Source of the DNA: an archaeon
GTDB lineage: Archaea; Asgardarchaeota; Hermodarchaeia; Hermodarchaeales; Hermodarchaeaceae
Assembly: GCA_016550425.1 (NCBI GenBank)
Contig: JABXGS010000099.1
Span: 1 to 16,571 of the forward strand
DNA: 16,571 bases
Reading direction: 5' to 3'
Numbering within the stretch: position 1 is the first letter of the stretch; each line of letters begins with the position of its first letter. A program made the position numbers and the translations under genes. Shown here piece after piece: positions 1 to 8,035 of the stretch. The notes beneath the pieces were generated by a model. It saw only the letters and a list, made by a program, of their open reading frames with translations. It was not told the origin of the DNA and made no database searches.

Positions 1-714
1 TATAAAATCTATACACCATTCGGTGCCCCCTCCGACAAGATAATGGTTGGTACGTTGAAAAATCAGCGTGTTGCTTTTATCCCTCGCCACGGGCGAGGTC
101 ATAATTATCCCCCACATCTAGTCAATTACAGGGCGAATATTTGGGCTCTCAAATCCATTGGTGTCACACGACTCATCACGGTCTCAGCAGTGGGGAGTCT
201 TAAAGACGAAATCAAACCAGGTGATCTGTTCATCCCTGACCAAGCCGTTGATTGGACACGAAGCCGCAAACGGACCTTCTTTGAAGAGGGAATCGTCGCC
301 CACGTGTCAATGGCAGAACCTTTTTGCCCCGATCTTTCCCGCTTCATCGCTGATCATGCCAAAGCACTCAAGCTTCCCCATCATTACAAAGGAACCATTA
401 TCACCATTGAAGGACCCCAATTTTCAACAATAGCTGAATCTCATTATTACCGGGCGCAGGGATTTGATATTATTGGTATGACCCTACATCCTGAAGTCTA
501 TCTTGCCCGTGAAGCTCAAATCTGTTTTACGAATGTATCAATGATTACTGACTATGATGTCTATGCAGAAAAACCCGTAAGCCATGAAGAAGTGCAAAAG
601 ACCATGGCTGAAAATCTCGGAAAAGTCAAAACCCTACTCTCTGAAGTTATCCCCAAGATGTCAACAAAACAGGACAACTGTCAATGCGGAAAGGCTCTCG
701 AAGGGGCCGTTTAA
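1..714 (+). CDS. S-methyl-5'-thioadenosine phosphorylase (MTAP), 5'-truncated by window edge
   Basis: This enzyme cleaves methylthioadenosine with phosphate to adenine and methylthioribose-1-phosphate, in cytosolic methionine and purine salvage. The frame is open from base 1 and already reads the family N-terminal segment YTPFGAPSDK, so the ATG at 43 is internal and about 20 N-terminal residues lie outside the window. Visible family blocks, numbered from base 1, are RHGRGH (29-34), VNYRANIWAL (41-50), PGDLFIPDQ (73-81), EGPQFST (137-143), MTLHPEVYLARE (160-171) and TDYDVY (183-188). The two Asp residues of TDYD are those that recognise the 6-amino group of adenine in MTAP rather than PNP. The C-terminus carries a Cys-x-Cys pair (227 and 229), as in several archaeal MTAPs, where it forms a stabilising disulfide. 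A purine phosphoribosyltransferase two genes downstream fits purine salvage. Confidence 0.93.
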   Translation, partial: YKIYTPFGAPSDKIMVGTLKNQRVAFIPRHGRGHNYPPHLVNYRANIWALKSIGVTRLITVSAVGSLKDEIKPGDLFIPDQAVDWTRSRKRTFFEEGIVAHVSMAEPFCPDLSRFIADHAKALKLPHHYKGTIITIEGPQFSTIAESHYYRAQGFDIIGMTLHPEVYLAREAQICFTNVSMITDYDVYAEKPVSHEEVQKTMAENLGKVKTLLSEVIPKMSTKQDNCQCGKALEGAV

Positions 715-789
715 TTTGTTAATCAAAACTCAGAGGATCGAAAACCCCTTTCTTCAACCTTTTTAACAATCCATCTCTATTCCTACATT

Positions 790-1797
790 ATGGATTATCA
801 AACCCTAGCTCAGCCCGAAGTTGTAGAATGGCTTCTTGAACCTTCTAATCCAAGCGTACGTTTCTGGACTTTCCAACTTCTTCAAGATAAACTACGAACT
901 AATGCTGAGGTTCAAGCTGCTCAAAAGGTAATTCCGAACTCACCTGTTGTAAAAGCAATTCTAAGATCGCAAGCCCCAGAAGGTTACTGGGACCTCCCTC
1001 ATAATATTTATGCACACAAATATACGGCAACAACTCACACCCTCCTCATTTTAGCGGAGTTAGGCACTCCTCGGATACCTCAAATAGAGAAGGGTATCGA
1101 ACATCTTTTTCAATTCCAACTCAACTCTGGGCATTTTAACACAATACTTCCGAAAACTGCGCGAGGTTACGCAAGTACTGTTTCCGACACTTGCTGTCTG
1201 GATGCCAATATTCTCTACTATCTTGCCCATTTCGACTACCTTGACGACCCACGAACCCAACAAACCATCCAATTCCTAATTGATCATTTCAATCCTGAGG
1301 AAAGGGGCTGGAAATGCCGGGCCTACCCTATCAATCCCGACGCCGTCTTCCCGCAAGCCTGCTATATGGGTCTTTGCAAAGTTCTCAAAGCATTCTCTGT
1401 TTTTCCAAAAACTCACTACTCTTCTAAAATAAAGATGATCATAAACCAACTTGTTGAGGTTATATTGGAAAACCAAGTTTACAGATATCTTCGAGACCGC
1501 GATGGGAACCGCAAAGAAAAAGCAGGATGGAAACGTTTTGGGTTTCCACTCTTTTATAACTCTGACATCCTTGATGTATTATGCACACTAGGCCGACTCA
1601 ACATCAGAGACCCCCGAATCGAAGATGCTGTGAGGGTCATTATTGACGCCCAACAACCTGATGGAAAATGGATGCTCAAGCACACCTTCAATGGAAAATT
1701 TTGGCACGATATCGAACATAAGGGAAAACCATCAAAATGGATTACTCTTCGTGCATTATTTGTTCTCAAGCATTTTGCAGCAACTCTTAAGGGCTAG
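790..1797 (+). CDS. Prenyltransferase/squalene-cyclase-like alpha/alpha-toroid protein, function unknown
   Basis: The 335-residue protein is built of helical repeats typical of the alpha/alpha-toroid (terpenoid cyclase/prenyltransferase) fold. Repeat-like blocks with the QxPxGxW/GHF signature occur at about 60-92 (SQAPEGYWDLP), 108-116 (QFQLNSGHF), 171-180 (ERGWKCRAYP) and 286-296 (DAQQPDGKWML). Conserved-looking Cys and Asp residues sit in SDTCCLDAN (132-140), and the C-terminal block GKPSKWITLRAL (312-323) is typical of a widespread uncharacterised toroid family. Some databases label that family with misleading names such as nitrogen fixation protein. The DDxD or DxDD motifs of prenyl synthases and class II cyclases are absent, so enzymatic cyclase activity is not supported. 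It lies 75 bp after the MTAP gene and 59 bp before the phosphoribosyltransferase on the same strand. The fold call is good; the role is unknown. Confidence 0.75.
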   Translation: MDYQTLAQPEVVEWLLEPSNPSVRFWTFQLLQDKLRTNAEVQAAQKVIPNSPVVKAILRSQAPEGYWDLPHNIYAHKYTATTHTLLILAELGTPRIPQIEKGIEHLFQFQLNSGHFNTILPKTARGYASTVSDTCCLDANILYYLAHFDYLDDPRTQQTIQFLIDHFNPEERGWKCRAYPINPDAVFPQACYMGLCKVLKAFSVFPKTHYSSKIKMIINQLVEVILENQVYRYLRDRDGNRKEKAGWKRFGFPLFYNSDILDVLCTLGRLNIRDPRIEDAVRVIIDAQQPDGKWMLKHTFNGKFWHDIEHKGKPSKWITLRALFVLKHFAATLKG

Positions 1798-1856
1798 AAG
1801 CTTTTATGGAGGTGTCGTCTTGTGGGCAGATGACTGCACCGTAGGAGCCGTATCTA

Positions 1857-2522
1857 ATGGTTGAACCAATTAAATGTCAATTCGTTGATTTCCAAGAAAT
1901 CTATGATATGTCTAAGACTCTAGCCTTCAAAGTCACCGAATCAGGGTACAAACCTGATCTTCTCCTGGCTATCGCAAGAAGTGGGTTTGTGCCTGGACGA
2001 CTTATCTCCGATTTTTTGGGTAACGCAAATCTCTATGCTCTTAAAGTTGAACACTGGCTCGATACCACAGCTGAACATCAAGAAGATGCTAGCATCCCCG
2101 TTAAATCACCACTCCCTGTTAAGGGAAAACGAGTGCTTATCATCGATGATATTGTGGACACCGGACGATCAGCTGTCCAAACCCTCAACTATGTCAAAGA
2201 CCTTGGTGCAAAGGAAGCGAAAACAGCGGTGATGCTCTACCTCACCGTTTCTGAGCATGAACCCGACTACTATTCCGTTAAACAAAGTGAATGGGTCTGG
2301 TTCATTTGGTTCTGGAATCGCTTTGAGGATTTACGGAATCTAACAATCAAACTCTTCGACAGTGACAAGAATCGCACACTGAGTACTCGCGACATCCTTG
2401 CGGGGTTAAAGCAACACTTCACTCTTAATGTGGATCCCAAGGAACTTAAGCAGGTTCTTCTTACAGCTGGTCGTATCGGGAAACTTAACATCGATGATTT
2501 AGAGAATATTCGCCTTGGCTAA
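1857..2522 (+). CDS. Purine-type phosphoribosyltransferase (COG2236-like) with C-terminal extension
   Basis: This type I phosphoribosyltransferase probably transfers phosphoribose from PRPP to hypoxanthine, xanthine or guanine. The PRPP-binding loop is VLIIDDIVDTGRS (93-105), with the acidic pair and TGRS typical of the superfamily. The N-terminal AIARSGFVPGRLI (38-50) matches the PPi-loop region of archaeal homologues. The segment PDYYSVKQSEWVWFIWFWNR (136-155) resembles the W-rich base-binding part of the COG2236 group. Residues 156-221 form an additional charged helical domain, possibly winged-helix-like, that a minimal PRTase of about 150-190 residues would lack. Its role is unknown. The ATG at 1857 was chosen because it leads directly into the conserved N-terminus; no strong SD is visible before it. 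MTAP upstream supports purine salvage. Confidence 0.85.
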   Translation: MVEPIKCQFVDFQEIYDMSKTLAFKVTESGYKPDLLLAIARSGFVPGRLISDFLGNANLYALKVEHWLDTTAEHQEDASIPVKSPLPVKGKRVLIIDDIVDTGRSAVQTLNYVKDLGAKEAKTAVMLYLTVSEHEPDYYSVKQSEWVWFIWFWNRFEDLRNLTIKLFDSDKNRTLSTRDILAGLKQHFTLNVDPKELKQVLLTAGRIGKLNIDDLENIRLG

Positions 2523-2540
2523 TGGTTCATTTCAGACATC

Positions 2541-2602
2541 GAAAAATAACTCCGATTGAGTCCGTTTCTTATTTTTTTCGACCAGTCAGGTCTAAGAGAC
2601 CT
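2541..2602. terminator. Convergent transcription end region
   Basis: Between the converging phosphoribosyltransferase (+) and DUF92 (-) genes there is a run of seven T (2572-2578) suited to plus-strand termination. A run of five A (2542-2546) is a T tract on the minus strand. A small hairpin has arms AGGTCT (2588-2593) and AGACCT (2597-2602) with a 3-nt loop. Archaeal termination depends mainly on oligo-T tracts, so this is a reasonable bidirectional terminator, but it is inferred. Confidence 0.55.
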
Positions 2603-2611
2603 TTAGCTTAT

Positions 2612-3565
2612 CTAAGCAAAACCAATACCAAGTAGGAACAAAAACAGCCCGATGGCGACGAAGGCACCCACCAAGCAAGAGATTAGGTTCACCATGTGAT
2701 TGTCGAGGAATCGATTACCTCGAAGATGGGTGGATTTTTCTCCACAATGTACTTTCTTCTCGGTTAACTTGCCACATACATTACAAGTCCAGTGACCCTG
2801 AAGAGTTGCACCCAGTAAGCTATCAACTGTGCACCCAATAATACCGCCGACCATTGCCACCAGCACAAGGGTCACGGGAGCAATGCCAGCTAATTCCGGC
2901 ATCATTGTGGCTCCGAAGATGTTAATCCAGAACGGTGCTGCAAGAAGTGCGGCTATACCACCGATTAGCAAAGTGCCCAACACTGTCGCCAGCTCTCCGG
3001 CAACCGAGATTCCTCCAGATGTTCCAGGTGTGACAACTTTTCTTGGATGGGTAATCAGTCGGGGTGGTAGCGGATTCAGTAACCCGATTTCGGTAGCTAA
3101 GGTATCTGCTGTTGCAGTGGCCACTGCACCCAAAAACGCAACAAAAGCAACAGCTATGATGAATGAAGCAGGAATCATCATATGGCCAAATCCCACTTCG
3201 ATTCGTCCAAAGGCATCGACTTGACCGAATATCAGAATCGTTAGAATTCCAATCAGAACAATGCTAAGGGGCAATACTCCATTTGCTAGGACATGGGACC
3301 AATCACGGGCCCCACCTTTTTCTTGGGCTGCACCATGCTGGCGTTTAGTTGTATATTTGTAGTGTGTGAACTGAGCCGTAACAGTGAAGAAGATGAGCAG
3401 AATTAGAAACCAGGTCCATGAAGTCAGTAACCAAATAGTGATGCCTAAGAAAAACGCTGCAACGAGTCCTGACTTGGTAACAATTTTTCCCTTATATGCA
3501 ATAACCGCAAGGACTGCCATAATGGCTAAGGCAATTAGCACACTTAATGGATCCAGCAACACCAT
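2612..3565 (-). CDS. DUF92 family integral membrane protein (TMEM19/VTE6-like)
   Basis: The 317-residue polytopic membrane protein has about seven hydrophobic segments. Family marks include GGARDWSHVLANGV (84-97), the acidic block ATATADTLATEIG (149-161), GTSGGISVAGE (181-191), VDSLLGATLQ (247-256) and RFLDNHMVN (285-293). A short Cys loop, CNVC (261-264) followed by HCG (273-275), sits between the DSLLGA block and the last transmembrane pair. The plant member VTE6 is phytyl-phosphate kinase, and the archaeal members are uncharacterised. By analogy a prenyl or polyprenyl phosphate kinase role is possible, which is inference. The ATG at 3565 gives the normal family N-terminus; no clear SD precedes it. 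It lies alone in the minus direction, 193 bp downstream of the peptidase gene. Confidence 0.88.
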   Translation of the reverse strand: MVLLDPLSVLIALAIMAVLAVIAYKGKIVTKSGLVAAFFLGITIWLLTSWTWFLILLIFFTVTAQFTHYKYTTKRQHGAAQEKGGARDWSHVLANGVLPLSIVLIGILTILIFGQVDAFGRIEVGFGHMMIPASFIIAVAFVAFLGAVATATADTLATEIGLLNPLPPRLITHPRKVVTPGTSGGISVAGELATVLGTLLIGGIAALLAAPFWINIFGATMMPELAGIAPVTLVLVAMVGGIIGCTVDSLLGATLQGHWTCNVCGKLTEKKVHCGEKSTHLRGNRFLDNHMVNLISCLVGAFVAIGLFLFLLGIGFA

Positions 3566-3673
3566 GCGAAGTCAACTCATTCCATTTTCCAGTGAATAAT
3601 GACAAACGGTTAGATATGCCAGGGATTTGATATCAGGGACTTCGATTCTGAAATCGTGCTGGTAATGATTTCC

Positions 3674-3683
3674 GTTATAAACC
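3674..3683 (-). promoter_or_regulatory. Possible TATA box for the DUF92 gene
   Basis: On the minus strand GGTTTATAAC resembles an archaeal TATA element. It would start a transcript near 3650, leaving a leader of about 85 nt before the ATG at 3565. This rests on motif resemblance only. Confidence 0.3.
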
Positions 3684-3758
3684 TTGCCGTTGCGTAATGG
3701 AAATTATCGTTAATTGTCGAATGACCAAAGGCGAATCGACACACGCCACAGTGTCTTA

Positions 3759-5711
3759 CTAATTCATGAGGTGCTTCTTGAAGAATGCCACGATGCTCTT
3801 GTATGCCTTAATCAGATTCGGTACCTTACCGAATCCATGGCCTTCATCATCGAACACCATGTATTCGACTTCAACACCCTGTTTTTGCAGCTGGCGGGCC
3901 ACATCGGCAGATTCAGCTTCGACCACTCGTGGGTCATTTCCTCCCTGAATGATAAGCATGGGCGCTTTGACTTGATGGAAATGAGTTGCTGGTGATCGCT
4001 CTGTAAGGAAGTCTTTGTCCTTCTCAGGGTGTCCTAATGATTGGTGGAAGTAGGTTTGCCAAGTCTCGGGTAGACGTTCAAGGAAGGTAAAGAGGTTGTA
4101 GGGACCAAACATATCACAGGAAGCTTGCCAATATTGCGGATAGTTGGCTGACAACCATAACGTCATATAGCCCCCGTAACTGCGACCAACAACGGCGCGT
4201 CGGGTAGAATCGATTCTTGAATCCTTTTCAAGGTGCTTCAATCCCTCAATATGATCCTTTGCATCATTACCACCCCAGTCATGATCAACCTTTTTCATAT
4301 AGGCTTGGCCATACCCTGTACTCCCTCTGACGTTTGGGACAAAGACTGCGAATCCGTTCAGCGTGAAGTATTGGATGAGGGGCATGGAAAACCACGTGAA
4401 GTCTGGGCGTTCTTGACTTTGTGGTCCACCGTGAACATATAGAATCAATGGATAGGGTTTAGCGTAGCCAAGCTCATCTGACGGGAGGTAAAGCCGGGCT
4501 GAAATCTGTAATCCATCAAAGCTGGTGTAACTGGCATCCTCTCCTGGAGCAAGGTACTTTTGATCAATGCCGAGGACGCGTTCATTTGAGAGTTGAATAA
4601 TTTCCTTGTTCTTGGGGTTAACTAGCACCAATTGTGAAGGGGAGGTCGCTGTTGTAAATGCAGTAATGTAGTCGACGTTAATTTTACCTCTCTTCTCCGT
4701 TACCGATTCATCGATACCCAGATTAACTCCACCGTCTAGAGGTGCTTTTCCAATTAGAATCTCCTTTAGGTGAAATTGGGGCGGGGTCGTTTTTTCATCT
4801 AATTCCGCCTGGTAGACCCAACTACAACCTTCAATATTGAAACCCATTATGTACAAATGGTTCTGAATCCTGCGGATCCAATCCAGTTGGCCAATTCCTT
4901 TGTGTTGAATTCCATGCACCTTCACAGGATGAATTGTGTCAGTTTTAGCTAAATCGAGAAATCCGATGCCCCCTTTATCATCATGGAGAGTCGTTCGAAA
5001 GATTAAACCTGAATCGTTTCGGATGAAATAGCATCGACCAAATCCTGTGAGTGGATACTCTTTACCCGTCTCCCGCGCTTCAATGGGGGTGCCGTATAAC
5101 AGGGAACGTGCCTTATCGCCTTTCTTCCAGACGAATAAGACATCATCATTAGCTGTGTAGGTGTCACCGAGAAGAATTGTGTCATGAGTTGAGTTGTATC
5201 CAACGCAAAAGTTACCATAAATGCTCGTACCCAAGGAGTTCACTTCGAGTGTCCTAAGGTCAACTTTGATTGTTTCTTGGTTGGGAGTTTTTCGGTCATC
5301 GATGAGAAAATAAGCTATGTTCATTCTGGGATCAAATTCAAGACATAGTAGTTGTTGTCCAGCGTATCGGTCACCGAAAATAGGTTTGGGCACTCCCCCA
5401 GTAATTGGGATGAAACACGGTTGATAGTTTTCATCACCATCCTTATCCACCATTACGAGTATCTTATTAAGTGCAGGAACCACGCGAAAGTTGTACCCAC
5501 CAAGAAGATGCGGGTTTTGGAGCGCTAGTCCCCGCGGAAGGAGTGGTTCTGGAATACTACCTTTTCGGGCCATCGTAAAGAGGCTGTACATGCCACTCAT
5601 ATCACTGATGAAATAAATCCGGTCATTCACCAGTTGTGGGGTTAGAATTCGGCGAGCTGATAACAACGATTCTAACGGAAACGTTTTCGGTTCCTTATCC
5701 AATGAAACCAC
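3759..5711 (-). CDS. Prolyl oligopeptidase family (S9) serine peptidase, acylaminoacyl-peptidase-like
   Basis: The 650-residue, apparently cytosolic peptidase has no signal peptide. An N-terminal beta-propeller (about 20-395) contains blade-like strands such as NDRIYFISDMSGMYSLF. The C-terminal alpha/beta-hydrolase domain begins near 400. It shows the oxyanion block YVHGGPQSQ (425-433), the S9 block NVRGSTGYGQAY (460-471), the nucleophile elbow GRSYGG with Ser511, the acid in GGNDPRV with Asp593, and the His in DDEGHGFG with His625. The complete triad suggests an active enzyme that removes short peptides or N-acylated residues. The start is a GTG at 5711, so the first residues read MVSLDKEP, giving a length typical of the S9C group. 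It lies 71 bp downstream of the EamA transporter gene on the same strand and could be co-transcribed with it. Confidence 0.93.
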   Translation of the reverse strand: MVSLDKEPKTFPLESLLSARRILTPQLVNDRIYFISDMSGMYSLFTMARKGSIPEPLLPRGLALQNPHLLGGYNFRVVPALNKILVMVDKDGDENYQPCFIPITGGVPKPIFGDRYAGQQLLCLEFDPRMNIAYFLIDDRKTPNQETIKVDLRTLEVNSLGTSIYGNFCVGYNSTHDTILLGDTYTANDDVLFVWKKGDKARSLLYGTPIEARETGKEYPLTGFGRCYFIRNDSGLIFRTTLHDDKGGIGFLDLAKTDTIHPVKVHGIQHKGIGQLDWIRRIQNHLYIMGFNIEGCSWVYQAELDEKTTPPQFHLKEILIGKAPLDGGVNLGIDESVTEKRGKINVDYITAFTTATSPSQLVLVNPKNKEIIQLSNERVLGIDQKYLAPGEDASYTSFDGLQISARLYLPSDELGYAKPYPLILYVHGGPQSQERPDFTWFSMPLIQYFTLNGFAVFVPNVRGSTGYGQAYMKKVDHDWGGNDAKDHIEGLKHLEKDSRIDSTRRAVVGRSYGGYMTLWLSANYPQYWQASCDMFGPYNLFTFLERLPETWQTYFHQSLGHPEKDKDFLTERSPATHFHQVKAPMLIIQGGNDPRVVEAESADVARQLQKQGVEVEYMVFDDEGHGFGKVPNLIKAYKSIVAFFKKHLMN

Positions 5712-5782
5712 CTCGGCTCCCTCTCTCTACTGAGGGTTTTTAGCTGTGATTGTTGGAGCAGACTTCAACCTGGATGCTTTAG

Positions 5783-6706
5783 CTAAAGGCGCTCAACTAC
5801 ATCAAGATCACGTCGAAGACTCACTTCTCGAGCGAGAAGAATGGTGGATGCAATCACCATTATGGCTCCGATTACTTGCCATGGTGTGGGCGGAATTCGG
5901 AAAACAATTGCATATAACGTAAAGGTTACTAACGGTGCTGGGGCTATCAGGGCAGTGGCTTTTCCAAGGTTAATCCGTCGAATTCCTTCATACCAGAGAC
6001 TGTGTGCTAAGAGGATAATTACTCCTTCGACAACGATGATGATGAAGATGAATGCCAGATTTGCCGAATAGATGATTGGTGTGGAGAAGAGTGGGAAGAA
6101 TAGCATGAATAGTGCCAGAAACAAAAGCAGTGCTCCTCCAACGAGGTTTCGATACGCGACAGCGGTCCAAGAAGAAACCCTTTGTAGCACTGGTTTAGCG
6201 AAGGTATGACCAGCCGCCCAAGCCATGGGGGTGATTAAGAGAAGAATATCACCTACTCCTAAAATCATTAACTGGCTGGTGACCACCACCAATAGCACGC
6301 CGAACACCATTAGCATCATCCAAGCTAACTGTCGTCGAGAGATAGTCTCATTCAGGAAAAAATAACCAAAGACGAGTGCAAATACAAGTTCTGATCTAAG
6401 AATAATTGCGGCATTATTGGAGCTTGTGAACTGCAACCCGATGAAGAGACACATAAATGCAAAAAACGTACCTAAGACCCCTGCCATGATGAGTCGACGC
6501 AAATCCTCGTGTGAAATAGCACGACTTATCGGTGGAGTAGTTCTTCTTGCAAAAAGAAGCGCGATAAAACCCGCAATTAATGCGGCTATTGACGCAAACA
6601 CAAGTGGGGCAACCAACAGTCCACCTAATTCGACTATCACTGGATGGACACCATACACAAAGAGGCCAATGAGAATGAAAATGGTTCCTATGCGCTCTTC
6701 GTCCAT
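5783..6706 (-). CDS. EamA/DMT-superfamily transporter
   Basis: The roughly 307-residue protein has ten predicted hydrophobic helices arranged as two EamA repeats, as in drug/metabolite transporters. The first repeat opens with TIFILIGLFVYGVHPVIVE. At the end of the first repeat come the family-like blocks SSNNAAIILRSELVFALVFG and FFLNETISRRQ. The second repeat contains MAWAAGHTFAKPVL and ends with PPTPWQVIGAIMVIASTILL. The substrate cannot be read from the sequence. A GTG at 6715 is an alternative start; I prefer the ATG at 6706 because a weak GTGAG lies four bases upstream and the product begins MDEERIG. It is divergent from the DUF116 gene with a TATA-like palindrome between them, and the S9 peptidase follows on the same strand. 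Confidence 0.88.
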   Translation of the reverse strand: MDEERIGTIFILIGLFVYGVHPVIVELGGLLVAPLVFASIAALIAGFIALLFARRTTPPISRAISHEDLRRLIMAGVLGTFFAFMCLFIGLQFTSSNNAAIILRSELVFALVFGYFFLNETISRRQLAWMMLMVFGVLLVVVTSQLMILGVGDILLLITPMAWAAGHTFAKPVLQRVSSWTAVAYRNLVGGALLLFLALFMLFFPLFSTPIIYSANLAFIFIIIVVEGVIILLAHSLWYEGIRRINLGKATALIAPAPLVTFTLYAIVFRIPPTPWQVIGAIMVIASTILLAREVSLRRDLDVVERL

Positions 6707-6746
6707 GTGTCTCACTTTCTCGAAGAAAGTTCACTGGCACTACTGA

Positions 6747-6758
6747 TACATATATATG
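6747..6758. promoter_or_regulatory. Symmetrical TATA element between divergent genes
   Basis: CATATATATG is a palindromic TATA box about 45 bp from the transporter start (6706) and about 65 bp from the DUF116 start (6819). Placed about 25 nt upstream of each inferred transcript start, it could serve both directions. Orientation would then depend on flanking BRE sequences, which I cannot score here. Confidence 0.5.
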
Positions 6759-6818
6759 GTGCACAGGCACTGTGTTGAATCACCCAACACCCTTTCCTAT
6801 TGCTTGGAGTTCCTATTC

Positions 6819-7361
6819 ATGGTTGATTCTGCATTTGAACTCGAAGTCTTGAATCGAATTAAAGCTGAAGCCAAGAAGAATGGATGCACTGAGAAAGAAG
6901 TAATCCAGGCCTACATCCAAAAAATGAATAGGGATAACCAAGACGAATTTCAACGTGTACCACCTGAAGAGCGAATCGTATTAGTCCCCCAGTGCCTCCG
7001 CGAATCTGATTGCAAAGCTCCTCTCGGTGAACACGGCTACGTCTGCCAACACTGCAACCCCAAATGCCAAGTACACCTCATCACCGAAGCCGCAGAAAAA
7101 CTTGGCTACAAAGGCGTCTTCATTCTTCCCGGCGGCAGCATGGCCCAGAAAATAATTGACTTTAGCAAACCCCATGCGATTCTCGGCATAGCCTGTGAAA
7201 AAGAAGCCTTGCTTGGAGGTCTATTGCTCAAGAAACTGGGGCTTGTCGGTCGAGGGATACTTCTATTCCGAGATGGGTGTGTTAATACTCTCGTCAAAGT
7301 CGCAGATGTCCTTAAAATTCTGGGACTCAATCTTAATCGAAGACAGGAAACAAAACCTTAA
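6819..7361 (+). CDS. DUF116 family Cys-rich protein
   Basis: The 180-residue soluble protein has the DUF116 signature. A Cys-rich motif contains PQCLRESDCKAP (57-68) followed by CQHCNPKC (76-83). Further conserved blocks are FILPGGSMAQ (101-110), GIACEKE (123-129) and RDGCVNT (151-157). Seven Cys residues (59, 65, 76, 79, 83, 126, 154) suggest a metal or iron-sulfur site; that is inference, as the family has no settled function. The ATG at 6819 is chosen over an in-frame GTG at 6756 because TTGGAG at 6804-6809 is an SD with nine-base spacing, and because the longer form adds residues not resembling the family. The gene converges on the next gene with only nine bases between their stop codons. 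Confidence 0.85.
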   Translation: MVDSAFELEVLNRIKAEAKKNGCTEKEVIQAYIQKMNRDNQDEFQRVPPEERIVLVPQCLRESDCKAPLGEHGYVCQHCNPKCQVHLITEAAEKLGYKGVFILPGGSMAQKIIDFSKPHAILGIACEKEALLGGLLLKKLGLVGRGILLFRDGCVNTLVKVADVLKILGLNLNRRQETKP

Positions 7362-7370
7362 TTGTTTATG

Positions 7371-7880
7371 CTATTCGGTGTTCTCGGTATCTTCCTCTAA
7401 GAATCCACCACACCGCGCACAATATGTAGCATGAGGATCTAACACCTTCGCACCACAAAACTGGCATTCTTCACTGCGTTTCATCTTTCTGTGATTCGAA
7501 CCTGATTCTATGATAGGCTGATCTTTCTTGACTCCCTTTTTCTCTGCGATAATACCTCCAAAGAGGATAAAGAAACCGGGTAAAAAGCCGAGAATAAACA
7601 TACCAAGAACACCTGTCACAATGAATTTCATGCGATTATGTAGAACCATAGAACGCCAGCTATACCAGTACAATAGAAGAATTATTCCACAAAAAAGCAT
7701 GGCACCATAATAGATAACCGTATAGATGAGCGAACCAATCCAAAAGGAGGGCTCTAATCCAACCAAACTAAAGATAAAGAAAGTATCGAACCCAAATAAG
7801 AAAAGATAGATAAACCAAAATAAAACTTGAAGCCAGATTCCCAAAGTAATCATAGTCTTTGCAGTGGGATTTTCTTCCAC
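7371..7880 (-). CDS. Membrane protein with C-terminal zinc ribbon
   Basis: The 169-residue protein has three to four transmembrane helices (about 10-40, 46-74, 84-112). A basic cytosolic linker and a four-Cys zinc ribbon follow at the C-terminus: CQFC (139-142) and CARC (154-157). The layout is common among archaeal small membrane proteins of unknown role and gives no pathway. The GTG at 7880 is supported by GAGG close upstream in the minus-strand leader, with another GGAG further out; the next in-frame ATG at 7853 would shorten the N-terminus by nine residues. The acidic tail EEDTENTE ends nine bases from the stop of the convergent DUF116 gene. Confidence 0.72.
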   Translation of the reverse strand: MEENPTAKTMITLGIWLQVLFWFIYLFLFGFDTFFIFSLVGLEPSFWIGSLIYTVIYYGAMLFCGIILLLYWYSWRSMVLHNRMKFIVTGVLGMFILGFLPGFFILFGGIIAEKKGVKKDQPIIESGSNHRKMKRSEECQFCGAKVLDPHATYCARCGGFLEEDTENTE

Positions 7881-7916
7881 AACCTCGCAACTCCTCTACT
7901 AAGTTAACTGGCTCAG

Positions 7917-7926
7917 AAATAAATAG
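7917..7926 (-). promoter_or_regulatory. Possible TATA box for the zinc-ribbon membrane gene
   Basis: Minus-strand CTATTTATTT lies about 40 nt upstream of the GTG at 7880. Transcription from about 7896 would leave a short leader that includes the GGAG/GAGG ribosome site. Motif-based only. Confidence 0.4.
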
Positions 7927-8035
7927 TTCTCTAAATCCTACGGATTCTTAAAGGATGGTTCTGTTCCTAATAGAAAACCGAGAAAAGGACATTGAAATTG
8001 TAAGAAATCGGGTGATTCATTAAAATGTGTGCCAC

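Noticed and set aside
43..45. ATG at 43 as the start of the MTA phosphorylase
   Set aside because: The frame upstream to base 1 already encodes conserved family sequence, so the gene starts outside the window.
2829..3224. Plus-strand open frame of 131 codons
   Set aside because: It lies opposite the well-supported DUF92 gene and shows low-complexity composition typical of an antisense shadow.
3566..3758. Possible tRNA or structured RNA in the gap before the DUF92 gene
   Set aside because: A short CGATT/AATCG hairpin is present but no T-arm consensus or cloverleaf can be drawn.
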